Assembly: GCA_030272585.1 (NCBI GenBank)
Contig: BSYQ01000010.1
Span: forward strand, 4,092,001-4,156,000
Source: Bryopsis sp. KO-2023
Lineage: Eukaryota > Chlorophyta > Ulvophyceae > Bryopsidales > Bryopsidaceae
Reading direction: 5' to 3'
Length of the DNA stretch: 64,000 bases
Shown here: piece by piece, positions 23,387-33,323 of the stretch
Position numbering within the stretch: position 1 is the stretch's first letter
Layout: each line of letters starts with the position of its first letter
Notes under the pieces: model-generated
What the model was told of the DNA's origin: nothing
The model's database searches: none
The model's input: only the letters and a program-made list of their open reading frames with translations
Made by a program: the position numbers and the translations under genes

Positions 23387-25232
23387 GATTTTTTTTTTAA
23401 AGGAAGGTGTGTTAAGAGAAAAAAAAAAACCCTACAAGCTGGGTTTCCTTTTTTTTTCATTTTCAATGGAAATTTTCAAGGAAAAAGAGGAATAACGTGA
23501 ATGCGATGAATCGATAAGGTGGCACACCGAACGCAGAAATGAATACATTTTGGTTCGTTAACTTGAGGAAAAAAAAAGAAAAAAAAAGAGGAGAAAAAAA
23601 AATAGAGAAAAAAAGACGAGGGATAACCCTGTTGATGGGGATCCATATACAAGCATGTGTGTTGGATGAGTTCGGTGCATGTATATGGAGTTTTCTTTCT
23701 GTTTTCTTTTTTTTTAGCATCAAGACTGAGAACAAAGGGTAGCGGAGGGGCTGGGATTTGGGATGCATAGCTTCTTGCTGATCTTATATTTTAAAGAAAT
23801 ATTTTTCAATATACTTGGCCGCAAGTGGTGAGAGCAAGTTGGATCATTACTCATCCTTTGCCTCCATGTCAGACACTGCTGGAGGCTGAAAATTGAATTT
23901 CTTTCTTTTCGACGGTCGAAAACAATCATTTGACAGAGAACAAACAATGAAGAATCTGCAGATGGATGTAGTGTTTCATATTGAAAAAATATCCTCCTGC
24001 ACAGTTCACCCCTTCTTGCTGCAGCGATTTTAAAGCCAATCCAGTCAAAATCAAATAACATCACCACCACCACGCTTGCCCAATCGACCACCAGTCACAG
24101 AAATCCTCGCTGTCACAAAAAGTTGAAAAGAAAAAAAAAGAGCAAAAAAAAAAAAAATCGAAATATATTGGAGCCTTGCACAACAATGCTATGAAATATA
24201 AAGTCCCGTTCAATCCCTAGCAATGGAATTTCAAATCAGAGAGGGGGTTATATGATGGCGATTTTTTCTCACAAGATCGCCGACCTGCAGACGACGAGAA
24301 AAGAAAAATATCCCGTGGGAAAAAAGCAGCAACTCCCCATATAAAAGGTAGCATTCTCTTGAAATCCCCTCGACCTCCGAAACCTACAGAGGTCAATAGT
24401 TCAGAAACTATTGAGGGGTTGGGCTGGTGGGTGGTGTCCCCCCCCCCCCCCCCTTTAAAAAATAATCTTGCTTTTATGTTCAATCCCCCAAGTCGTCCTC
24501 CCCAAATAAGGAATAAAATGTTATCTAAGATGAACTATATATATATATATAACTGCAATTGTTCTCTACAGTTTCCCCCTGCCCCCCCCCCTTCAAATCC
24601 CATCTAGATTTTTCACTTTTTTTTCACACTTTTTCAAATATACCACGATACGCTGTTTGCGTTGGTAAAAAATAAACACTATATTTAGCCCCATAAATAC
24701 TGTTGGAAGCTCCTCTTGACCACCCTACATTCTAATTCATTCGGCGAAAAAAAACAGCAATCCACTATCTATCTTTTTTTTTTTTTTGAATATTTCCCTG
24801 TTTCACCCCAGAAGCCTCTTCATGATTCAAAAGCCCAAATTTTCACTATCTACCATATTTAGGACTCATTATATTTTTGTTGCTTCTTCTCTTTTTTTTT
24901 TTTTTTTTCTTTTAAAAAATGAGCATATGAGAATCGAAAAAAAAAAAAAATGACGTAAAAAAAAAAAATCTCTCTCTCTCTCTCCCATCCTCTTGCATTT
25001 TCTCTACGTTTTTTTTTTGTTTTTTTTTGCTTTTATTCGTTTCAGCAAAGGTTAACCCTCAAGCCTAATAAATCCCCCGAAAGGATCCGATTCAACTAAA
25101 GAGAAAAAAAAGAAGTGAACCACATAGCCCCCGATGCTTTCCAACCTTTTAATCCGCCCACCTCCAGCAATTTTCTGTTTTCTTTTTGGCAAAGGGGTTG
25201 CATCTTTCTCACTCCATTTCAGCAGTTTCGAA
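23387..25232. other. Gene-poor, simple-repeat-rich spacer
   Basis: No gene supported. It contains long A- and T-runs, a C14 run at about 24440-24453, TA repeats at about 24537-24550 and a TC repeat at about 24971-24984. DGAT1 and membrane protein B end towards each other here. Confidence 0.65.
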
Positions 25233-26880
25233 TCACAAGAAGAAGAGCGTCAGACATAGCCACACAAACTGCAGTCCCCCCAGAGCAAACCAAATCGCCA
25301 CCTTGCAACCGTCCGTCTTGAATTTCACCACCGCCGGTGTGTATAACTCCGGCACCCTTTCCAGCAGAAACCTGCTCCTCGACGAAATCTCCAAACAATA
25401 AACCAGGGCTGCAGGCACTATGAACCCAAACGACACGATGAAAAACATCGCCACCACCTCGCACGACACCGTCGATCGATCCTTGATCGCCAAATCGTTG
25501 AAAAAAAACACCGTGACTGTGCAATTGTCTATGATCTGCGCGATGCGATCAAACACTTTCGAGAAAGCCAACGAGGGGTCCCCACACATGGTGCAAAACT
25601 CCTGCACCCAAACCAGCGAAATTAGCAATTGAATCGACGAGATAAAAATGTGGTGTCGGAAAGGCATCGACAGATTGAGGGCGCAGAACACCATGTTGGC
25701 GATCGGGGATTTCGCAACCAACCGCAGTATCACCCCCCCTGACGTCGCTGGAGGCAGCCCCTCCACCACCACCATGGCATTCATCGTGACGATGTGACCC
25801 CACCGAATGAACACCACGATGGGTAACCTCCATGCACGGTACACCCTCGGCTGAAATGCCGAGAGGAAAAAGAAAAAAGGGGCCAGAAGGAAAGACCATC
25901 CCAGCTCCATCATCATGGCTGTCCATGTGATGGTCGCCCAGAAAGATACGGTGATCACAATGCCAGGGACGGCGCCCAGAAGATGGACGAACCTCTCCGA
26001 CCGGACCAAGGATTCGGCCAGCAGTGTGGAATACAGATGCTCGTGATGTTCGTCATAGAATTTGAGGGAGAGGGGGTGCCAGAACCAGACGTGTTCGGGG
26101 TGGTGGTGGTCTGAGCTCACAGAATCCTCAGTCTGCGTATCCTCCGACACTGAAAAAAGCAAACAAACAGTCAATGTCATCAACATCGTGTGAAGATCAA
26201 TTCCTTTAAAACAAATAAAAAAACGGATTGCCTCCAATACCATCAACATCGTGAAGGTGTTTTCGAGGTGATTATCGAAACCCCAGTTTCCACTCCAAAG
26301 GGTTCGATTATGTTTTTTGAGGTGATTATCAAAACGCTGGTTTCTACTCCAGGGTATGAGATTATGTCACTGATCGAAGACATTGAAAAGGGTAGGATGG
26401 CAGGGTTTTTTCAGCAGACGATGATAAAGGCTTTGTAGCAATGATGGTATGGGCAAAATGTCGTGATGCCACTCAAGAACTGCCATGCCGAGTCAGACGA
26501 TGACGATCTACCCATGCAGTGCAGATGCAATCGACCCATCCATTCGCATGCGCGACGGACACCGCGTGATCGAATCTTCGAAAGAAAGGATCGAATCTAC
26601 GGGGAGAAACGAAAAATCGAACGTGAAAAAACAAAGCGCGCGTTCCGAAACATGAAAGAACGGTGGATCGATAAAACTTGAGCAACACAGTGAAAAGCAA
26701 GAACGATCGCCTCAGTTTTCCAGCGTCGACGCTGTTTCGAATAAACGAGAAGACGATTCCCAGATATAGAACGCCTGGGATTTCTGGCGCCTGGCGTTCC
26801 GTATCTGGAATCGACACCCAGGGAGCAGGGATACCGGGCGAAAGAGCAGCAAGTTCACCGAAACTGGACGTCCGAGTCAT
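25233..26880 (-). CDS. Seven-span membrane protein B, paralogue of A
   Basis: The large exon runs 26149-25233 (TGA) and begins in phase 1 after TTTTTTCAG. A proposed first exon is 26880-26835 (MTRTSSFGELAALSP) with a GTATCC donor; its phase matches, giving about 320 residues. The N-terminus is acidic and histidine-rich (SSDHHHPEHVWFWHPLSL), then seven hydrophobic segments. Shared blocks with A are WFWHP, KSPIA and PAALVYCLEISSRSRFLLER, and both have a phase-1 intron just before the acidic N-terminal stretch. Identity outside these blocks is modest, so duplication is old. The intron (685 bp) is longer than most here and carries a 54-bp tandem repeat. No known family is recognised. Confidence 0.72.
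26258..26371. repeat. 54-bp tandem duplication in the intron of gene B
   Basis: Two adjacent units of about 54 bp (TCGAGGTGATTATCGAAAC and TTGAGGTGATTATCAAAAC starts) with about 80% identity. The plus-strand frame stays open through both (FEVIIETPVSTP / FEVIIKTLVSTP). A shorter motif, CATCAACATCGTG, also occurs twice just upstream (about 26180 and 26243). Confidence 0.65.
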
Positions 26881-26972
26881 AGCAGAATTGAGGCAACCAC
26901 CTTGAAAGCAACTGAATTCGAACTCTGTGCGTCACTTTTTCTTCTCTTTTTTTTGGAAGGGGGGGGGGAGGC

Positions 26973-27444
26973 TTACTTTTCCGTTTTCGTCGTGCTGGAC
27001 TCCGGCGGCCTCTTCATGCAAACCCGCCCAATGGCGTGTTTTACACACAGCGGCGCAACGGCGAATCGGAGGGAGGCGTCTTGGCTGAAAGGAAAGTAAC
27101 CACGAAGCGAGCAAGTTATTGCCCACACTCCAGCCTGTCATCAGGGAGGTCAGGGGATTGTCAGATAGACCTAAAAAACGTGATATGACCAGTTGCGTGC
27201 CTGATGGACTGGCATGCAGGATTGCGTATCTTCCAGTATCAACTTCTTGTCGTTCTTGTCGAAATTGGAGACAGGCGGTGCGGGAGAGTGCGATGATCAG
27301 CCTCCGCCTGACGACCTTAGACATTCGACACAGAAAATAGTCGTCAGAATCCTTGTTCAGATCGGCGATGTGTGCCCACCTTGATGTTCCACTGAGCCTT
27401 CTCAACAGAAAAAGACGTGGTGGCGGCGCCAACGATCGCGACGG
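26973..27444 (-). CDS. Candidate three-exon unidentified fragment, C-terminal part
   Basis: Three minus exons close in phase: 27444-27380, 27254-27190 and 27084-26973 (TAA). They read VAIVGAATTSFSVEKAQWNI, then LILEDTQSCMPVHQARN, then QDASLRFAVAPLCVKHAIGR with a basic tail. The 5' end is not found and one acceptor (GACAAG) is weak. The plus-strand model at 27368-28142 overlaps the first exon, so at most one of the two is likely fully right. I recognise no family. Confidence 0.28.
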
Positions 27445-28142
27445 CTGTTTACGTGGGGAAGACAGGTAAGAAAACAGTGACTGAAGGAGGATCATGGTAG
27501 GTTGTGCGAAAGCAAGCAAATGCCTGATGAGGTGATCGGGTTTCGCGATGCATACTTTTTTTATTGGGTGTGCTGATGGGTGGGCGATCGCCGGGCAGCG
27601 ACTGGTGGGTGTATTGAGCTCCAACCAATAAAAAAAGGGGATGAGTCCTGTAGAAGTTGGAGGGTTGAGAAGAATGTGTAAGACAGTGGATGAGAGTGAA
27701 GGGGTGGAATGAATGGTCAGAGAAGTACGGGAATATGTATTGTAATGTGACAGTACGAAAGAAGGCGTACTGCGGATATTCAGGCAGTACAAGTGGGGAT
27801 GGATATATATTGAATGTTGGCAGAAGTTGAATTATCCTTTTTAGTCCCTTCAGGGCAAAGACCCAGTGCCCACAGTGTGTCCTACCCAGTTGCTTCCCTT
27901 ATCTGAGTACAACAAAAAGAGTCGTTCTTGCTACAAGTCCGTCCAGGAGATTGAAAATTGGCAAGATCATCCCCACCCCTATAGAGTTGAATCTGAAGCG
28001 ATGTGTTTCACATTTCACTGAGGCAGAATTGGCTCAACACATCAGGTATCACAGAAACAAGAAGAAAATGAAAAGACTACATAACCATACGATAAATCAA
28101 CAATTCATTCTATTTCCTCATGGGTCTTCGAATGGGAAATAA
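27368..28142 (+). CDS. Candidate two-exon unidentified basic protein, 128 residues
   Basis: ATG 27368 to a strong donor (GACAG|GTAAGA) at 27465, then acceptor CCCTTCAG and exon 27854-28142 (TAA), in phase. The product is basic with CPQC near the middle, a segment RRLKIGKIIPTPIELNLKRC and a Lys/His-rich end. Another frame of exon 2 also looks coding (CPTQLLPLSEYNKKSRSCYK), so the frame is not settled. It conflicts with the minus-strand model at 26973-27444. No family recognised. Confidence 0.33.
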
Positions 28143-30120
28143 ATGCTAATTCTGACAATTTTCACCTCGACTTTGCGAAGATGAACGATCAATACAAAGA
28201 AAACTTAGATGCAACCCCCTGAAACAACCGCACATGAAATCGAGAAAAGACGAAAGAAATCTATGCAAAAAAATAGTTTCGTCTACAAAAAAAAAAAAAA
28301 AAAGTATCAGTGCAATCAACTCTCTTCCGTTGGATTTAGGAAGGAAAAAGAAAAAAAAAACGGCGGCTCCAATAAATTTTAGCCTCGAATATAAAATAAT
28401 GTGTCTTGCTTGATATGATTTTTTTGCCATCTTTTGCTGAACCCACCCCTTTCCCCTTTTTCCCCCCTTGATGAATAAGCAGCCGACCCCCCTAAATTCA
28501 ACAGCTATTTTTTTTTCCAAGCTGTTTTTTCTCTCCCCTGCACAGAGCTGTTGCTCAATTTTTACATCGACGAGAAAAATAATTAAAAAAAAAACATCTT
28601 GAATATTTTTTAGTACAAATGTAAGTGGAAGTGGAAGTGTATGTGTGCGTTTTTTTTCTCCGTGTGTATGTGGATTTCATCCACACGCTTGCCCCATTAA
28701 TGAAAACCTGTCACAGATTTTTTCTTTATATTTTTTTTGCTACATTTTTTTCCCCCAGGCCCCATTGGGCTCTCGCTCAAATCAAGATCATATCAAGGTC
28801 CGGCAGATTTTTTCAACTCCAGTCCTCGTCTTTTTTCATTGACGATTTTTCTCCCTCTCTTTTTTTTTTCAACATCTCCCCGTCATTTGTTGTGTTTTTT
28901 TCTCTCTTCTAATCAATTTTTTTTTTGGCTTGGTAAAAAAAAGCCCCAATGAGTGTGGGGTTTTCTGTTAGTCTTTTTTTTTTTCAAGCATCTCCGAACA
29001 AAAAAAGATATTCGAAAAGGTCAAAGAAGTCCCCATGCTGCCCCCGAAATCGTACGTGGTCAATTAAAAACCCCCCAATCACTTGCTCTCCGCCCTTTTT
29101 TTTTTTTTTTTTAGACCTCGATACCCTGCCCATAACCTCGGTCTCTGTTGTGTGAGTTGTAAAGTATTCTTCCACCCCACTCTCTTTTTTTCTCAATTTC
29201 CCTGAAACCCTGTTCTCCACCTCCCCCTCACCAATATTTTTTCTCGCTCCCAGCAAAGAAGCCAAAAAAAAAAAAAAAAAAGACCAAAAACAAAAACGAT
29301 CAAAAATCGAAAACCGAAATCAAAATTAGTAATGAAAACGCAAGCGTCAATTAGAGAAAGAGTATACAGCAACCCACAGGGTTTATGCATAACCCTCACC
29401 TTCAATTTGAAGCTCCAGTTAAAAACCCCCCACTAACCATCAAGAGAGGAAGATCAACAGAAAAGAGCAGGGAAGAATATAACACACCAGCAAACTGTGC
29501 ACCCATTTTAACTATTTCCCCGCCCCCCTCCAGCCCTTAGCTAATCTTCTTCCTGATTTCTTTTTGGAAAGTTTTCTCCTCAACCCTTCCTCGCCCACCC
29601 CCCCCCCCCTTTTATAAACCACCCACCCAGAATAGAGTGACAGAGCAATATCACTCTTTTACAGATAATCTTCTATCGCATATACCTCTCCCTTCCTTTT
29701 TCCTAACTCTGTTTTCATCCACCCAAAGCAAAACATAATTCTACCCCCTTTTCTGAGCCCAATTTTACGGTCGCTTTTTTTTTCACCCCTTGTTCATAAA
29801 TAGCTATTGTAATTCCTGTTGATGTTTCTTTTTTATGCATTGAAAAAACAGTTTTTCCGTTGTTGAAGAGGATTCCTTGTTTTTTTTTCTTCTTTTTCTT
29901 TATGCATTAGTGGGCAAGAGAGAAGGTAGCAGTAAATACGAAACGAACAAAACAAAAAAAAAGAAGAAAACAAAAAAAAATTACGAATATCTACCGACAC
30001 CACCTCTCTAAGTAGTTTTCCGAAAGAAGAAAAAATCAAGAGAGAAAAAGAACAGTTAATTGTTACATCTTTTTTTTCTTTTCTTTTTTTTTCTCTTTTC
30101 CTCTCCTCCTCCCCCTCATC
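28143..30120. other. Gene-poor pyrimidine/purine-run spacer
   Basis: About 2 kb with no supportable coding frame. It is dominated by T-, A- and C-runs (for example T15 near 29097 and A18 near 29264). The frames that are open are phenylalanine- or lysine-rich products of these runs. Confidence 0.65.
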
Positions 30121-31320
30121 TTACTGATATACCTGTGTAGCTAAACAGTCCAGGGGCTCAACTCGGTTGAGGAATTTCTGCATTTCTTTGAAGAATTTTT
30201 CCGTTTCTTCCAAGAAAGCCATGTGGGAGCTCTCCGAAAAAATAACCCACTCCGAATCAGGTATATTTTCATGGAGCGGCCTGACGCATTTGGGCGTCAC
30301 CTCGTCGAATTTCCCCGATATTTGCAGAACTGGGACGTCTATTTTGGCCATGTCTGACGGCAAAATCCTCCAATCCGATATCGCGCCGACTCCCCGAAAC
30401 GTCGAACCCGCCATTTCGAACGACTTTTGCAAGCACTCCGGCCATTCTTCCAGTCTGCACAAAAAGTTCTTGTTGAAAACGTCCATCGCTTCCCTGTGGC
30501 TCTCCTCCGAGTAGTCCCCGCCGTTGAGAATCTTGTCGCGAGTGTCGCTGGGCAGCAGGTTGGCCAAGGACTCAGCTTCTCGGATGAACGTGGAGATGTC
30601 GCTTGGGGTGCTACATAGCGTCAACGACGCTACGGACTCGGGATAACTCAGGACGAATTCCAGCGCCAGTACTCCCCCCGCTGATTGCCCAAATAAGTGA
30701 ACCTCCGCGAGATCCAGCTCGTCCATAACGAACGCCACCTGGTCTCGTAAATACTGCAGACTCAGTAACGAGGTGTCGGAAGGAGATCCCGAAAGACCAC
30801 AGCCCGACTGATCGAACATCACGACGGGGTGTCCCAAGCGCGCCAGCTCGCCAACATTTTCCAGATAGTTGTGCGCGACTTGCGGTCCTCCGTGCAATAC
30901 CAATACAGGGGCTTTGTCAGCTCGAATCCCCTTTGGTGGCTGGAAAACTCTGTAGAAGAGCTGGTGGTCGTGAAAGTCCAAAAACCCTGAAGTCTCCTCG
31001 ACTACGCTCGGTTGCCTCGTCGCAGCCTGTCTGTTTGATTTCGAGCGGAATCTATCGAACAACTGCGACAGCACTCTTTTTCCTCCGCTCGTCGCTCGTT
31101 TGGCGCTCAGCGCATTGATGATCGTCCCCGAGATGGTCGATTGGCCCCCGACTTTTCGAGCCTTTCGTGGATCTTGCACAGGGCAAGAAGATACCACGGG
31201 TTTTCTGCGCAAACCCGCGAATAGCCTCATCCCTTGGGCCCTGGCGTGTTCCCGAAAAGCCATTATCGGGCGACCGCTAGAAGACGGTGTGCGGTCGCCG
31301 ATAGAACTCACGCGCGTCAT
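30121..31320 (-). CDS. Alpha/beta hydrolase, peptidase family S33 (proline iminopeptidase-like)
   Basis: Family S33 enzymes release N-terminal proline or hydrolyse amides and esters. The gene is intronless, 399 residues, ATG at 31320. The hydrolase core starts at about 115: oxyanion loop HGGP (143-146), DQSGCGLS (170-177), nucleophile elbow GQSAGG with Ser213, acid near Asp339 (SGKFDEVTP) and His366 in SSHMAFLEE. All three catalytic residues are present, so it is probably active. The first 110 residues are an extra, Ser/Arg/Lys-rich region with few acids, consistent with a mitochondrial or plastid transit peptide plus linker. An alternative start at Met20 or Met31 would still leave an extension. 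Confidence 0.9.
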   Translation of the reverse strand: MTRVSSIGDRTPSSSGRPIMAFREHARAQGMRLFAGLRRKPVVSSCPVQDPRKARKVGGQSTISGTIINALSAKRATSGGKRVLSQLFDRFRSKSNRQAATRQPSVVEETSGFLDFHDHQLFYRVFQPPKGIRADKAPVLVLHGGPQVAHNYLENVGELARLGHPVVMFDQSGCGLSGSPSDTSLLSLQYLRDQVAFVMDELDLAEVHLFGQSAGGVLALEFVLSYPESVASLTLCSTPSDISTFIREAESLANLLPSDTRDKILNGGDYSEESHREAMDVFNKNFLCRLEEWPECLQKSFEMAGSTFRGVGAISDWRILPSDMAKIDVPVLQISGKFDEVTPKCVRPLHENIPDSEWVIFSESSHMAFLEETEKFFKEMQKFLNRVEPLDCLATQVYQ

Positions 31321-31554
31321 GCTTTTGCTCCAGCGCTATCGTCCGAAAGGCGAAAAAACTCGCTTTCATAAACTCTGCGAGGTTTTTTTTTCGTGTTTTT
31401 TGTAGCTTCTTTTCGCGTACAGCTTAGTTTTTCGCTCCGTCCAGTGTTTTCTTTAAATACCCTTTCCGCCCGCAAACTTGCGTTACGAATTCCACGCAGA
31501 GATTCGTACACGTCGCTCAAACGGCATTTGAAAGGGCCCCTCTCACTTCCATCA

Positions 31555-32118
31555 ATGAACCAAGGAAATGGAAGGCTCAAAAACCTCCAGCGAAAGTGAT
31601 AATCCCTGTCTCGGTTTTTCTTTCAGGGGCAAACCGAGAAAAAGAACATGAAGAAGCTGCAAGCTGAGCGGCTTCTCAGCCAACATTTTTGTAAACATTA
31701 TCCTAATTAGGGACGAAGTCAGATGGAAAGTAAGGTCGTTGACTTGCTCTGGTTCAGGGGGATGGTAGTTCATAGAATCGAAGTCTGTGGTGTGGTCCAG
31801 CATTACCAAAAAAAAAATTGAAAGCACACAGGGTCACACTTCACCTCCAAATCACATTCACAACAGCAAACCGGCCACCCTGGGTTGGGGCACTGCATTG
31901 GTGTGAGTCGCAACACAGATGCAAAAACAACTCCTCCTTACTAAAACTTAATCAAAACAAACCGATATGCAATCGTCCACCGGATCAACCCAACACCTGT
32001 GAATTAACTACTGGCCCTGTTTTAACCAAGAACGATTGGTCATTTTGGCAGATTTTTTGTGTCAGGAACACTGGGGTTGGAACCATACCCAGCAGATGAA
32101 GGAAGCACTGCTTTTTGA
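31555..32118 (+). CDS. Candidate small four-exon gene, about 67 residues
   Basis: ATG 31555 (MNQGNGRLKNLQR), a short intron, then LSGFSANIFVNIILIRDEV to a strong donor AAA|GTAAGG near 31731. An exon near 31868-31903 gives QTGHPGLGHCI, and a last exon at about 32060-32118 gives TLGLEPYPADEGSTAF and TGA. Phases agree, but the first intron (about 65 bp) has two possible acceptors and no family is recognised. A minus frame across the same place (from ATG about 31800 to 31552, MNYHPPEPEQVNDLTFHL) is a rival reading. Confidence 0.28.
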
Positions 32119-33323
32119 GGTCGTTATCTTCTTTCTTCAATAAAAAAACTCTTCATCGCCAAATTGCTTTTTTGGGGGGTTGAATTTCTTTTTGGAATCG
32201 ATATCTCGGGAAATGAATCAAGGTCAAGAAGGATGTGAAGATCTGAGAAAACAAAAATTGAGCTTCTGTCGATATTTCTCAATTCACACATGCACGTGGC
32301 ACTGCATTCTTAATGCAGTTCGAGCCAGTGAATCAATGGTGGATTGAACACAAAAAATTGATCCTTTGCCAGTATCAATTGCTTTTTTGGGAGCTTTGGA
32401 AAACACAACTGCAGGCCTGGTGGGGATGGAAAAGAAAGGAAGCAAGTTCAAGAATACAGGTCCTATACAGTTCTGTCAAAAGCTTCAACAATGCAACCAT
32501 CCACCTGGTCCAATACATACTAATTGCAAGAACAAACTGTACTGCCATGATGGCAGTGCCATCCAACTCTCACCAACTGCTCATTCCAATCCAACACTGC
32601 AACCCTCAACCAGGCCCAACTTCCAGAAGCCACAAAGCACAACAAAACTGAGTCTGCCGCTCATGAGGGAACAGCTGATCAGAACAGTTGATAAACTGTT
32701 CTGATTCCAAAGTTGTAACTTCCACACAACCTCCCCGAAGAGGAAGCTTCCTGAATCAACACAGGAATTGTGGAAACACAAATAACGCCTTCGTAACGCC
32801 AGCGAATGGTGGGTGACGGAGTGGTGATGGGACCTTGGTTCCTCCTAGGGGGGTAATCTTCCTGCTGGGAGATTACTGTCCAGGTCAGCGGTCGGAGGAA
32901 AGACCACGACCCAATCGGGCTCCCAACAGGATTGCTTTTCTGGAGCCCGAACATCACTCCTTTCGACCACACTGCCACCACCTTCACACCACGATTGCAG
33001 CAAACCTTCTACAGAAAACAACCGTACCGTGCCCTTCACAAAACGCCGCGCGGTTTGAACGCGACAGCCCCCCCTACGCTACCCTGCGCTGAGCTGGACT
33101 CAGTGCACACGCACGCTCTCCTTCGTCCCACGTTTTTCTGATTCGGAGCAGCACGCTTGATTGCTTACGAGCTCGACCATCCGAAGTTTTGAAATCTTTG
33201 ACGTCTGGTCTGTGTCTCCCTCTACTTCGTTGACGAGATTCTGGAAAGTGAGATTGTCGAACAAAAGAAAAGAAAAGAGTGGGAAATAAGGAAAAGGTAG
33301 AGGGCCCTTGTCAAAAAAACAAG
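32119..33323. other. Ambiguous region with coding-like frames on both strands
   Basis: Plus strand: an exon-like frame after CTTTGCCAG (about 32368) to TGA 32704 gives a Pro/Asn/Thr-rich chain ending LPLMREQLIRTVDKLF. Minus strand: 33039 to about 32886 (LLQSWCEGGGSVVERSDV) can splice in phase 1 to 32749-32581 (SFLFGEVVWKLQLWNQNS). Both cannot be right over 32581-32704. I name no product. The right end probably includes the MARCH promoter. Confidence 0.3.

Noticed and set aside
26932-27792. 286-codon minus-strand frame as one gene
   Set aside because: Splice sites and better local frames inside it indicate it is a chance read-through of several smaller signals.
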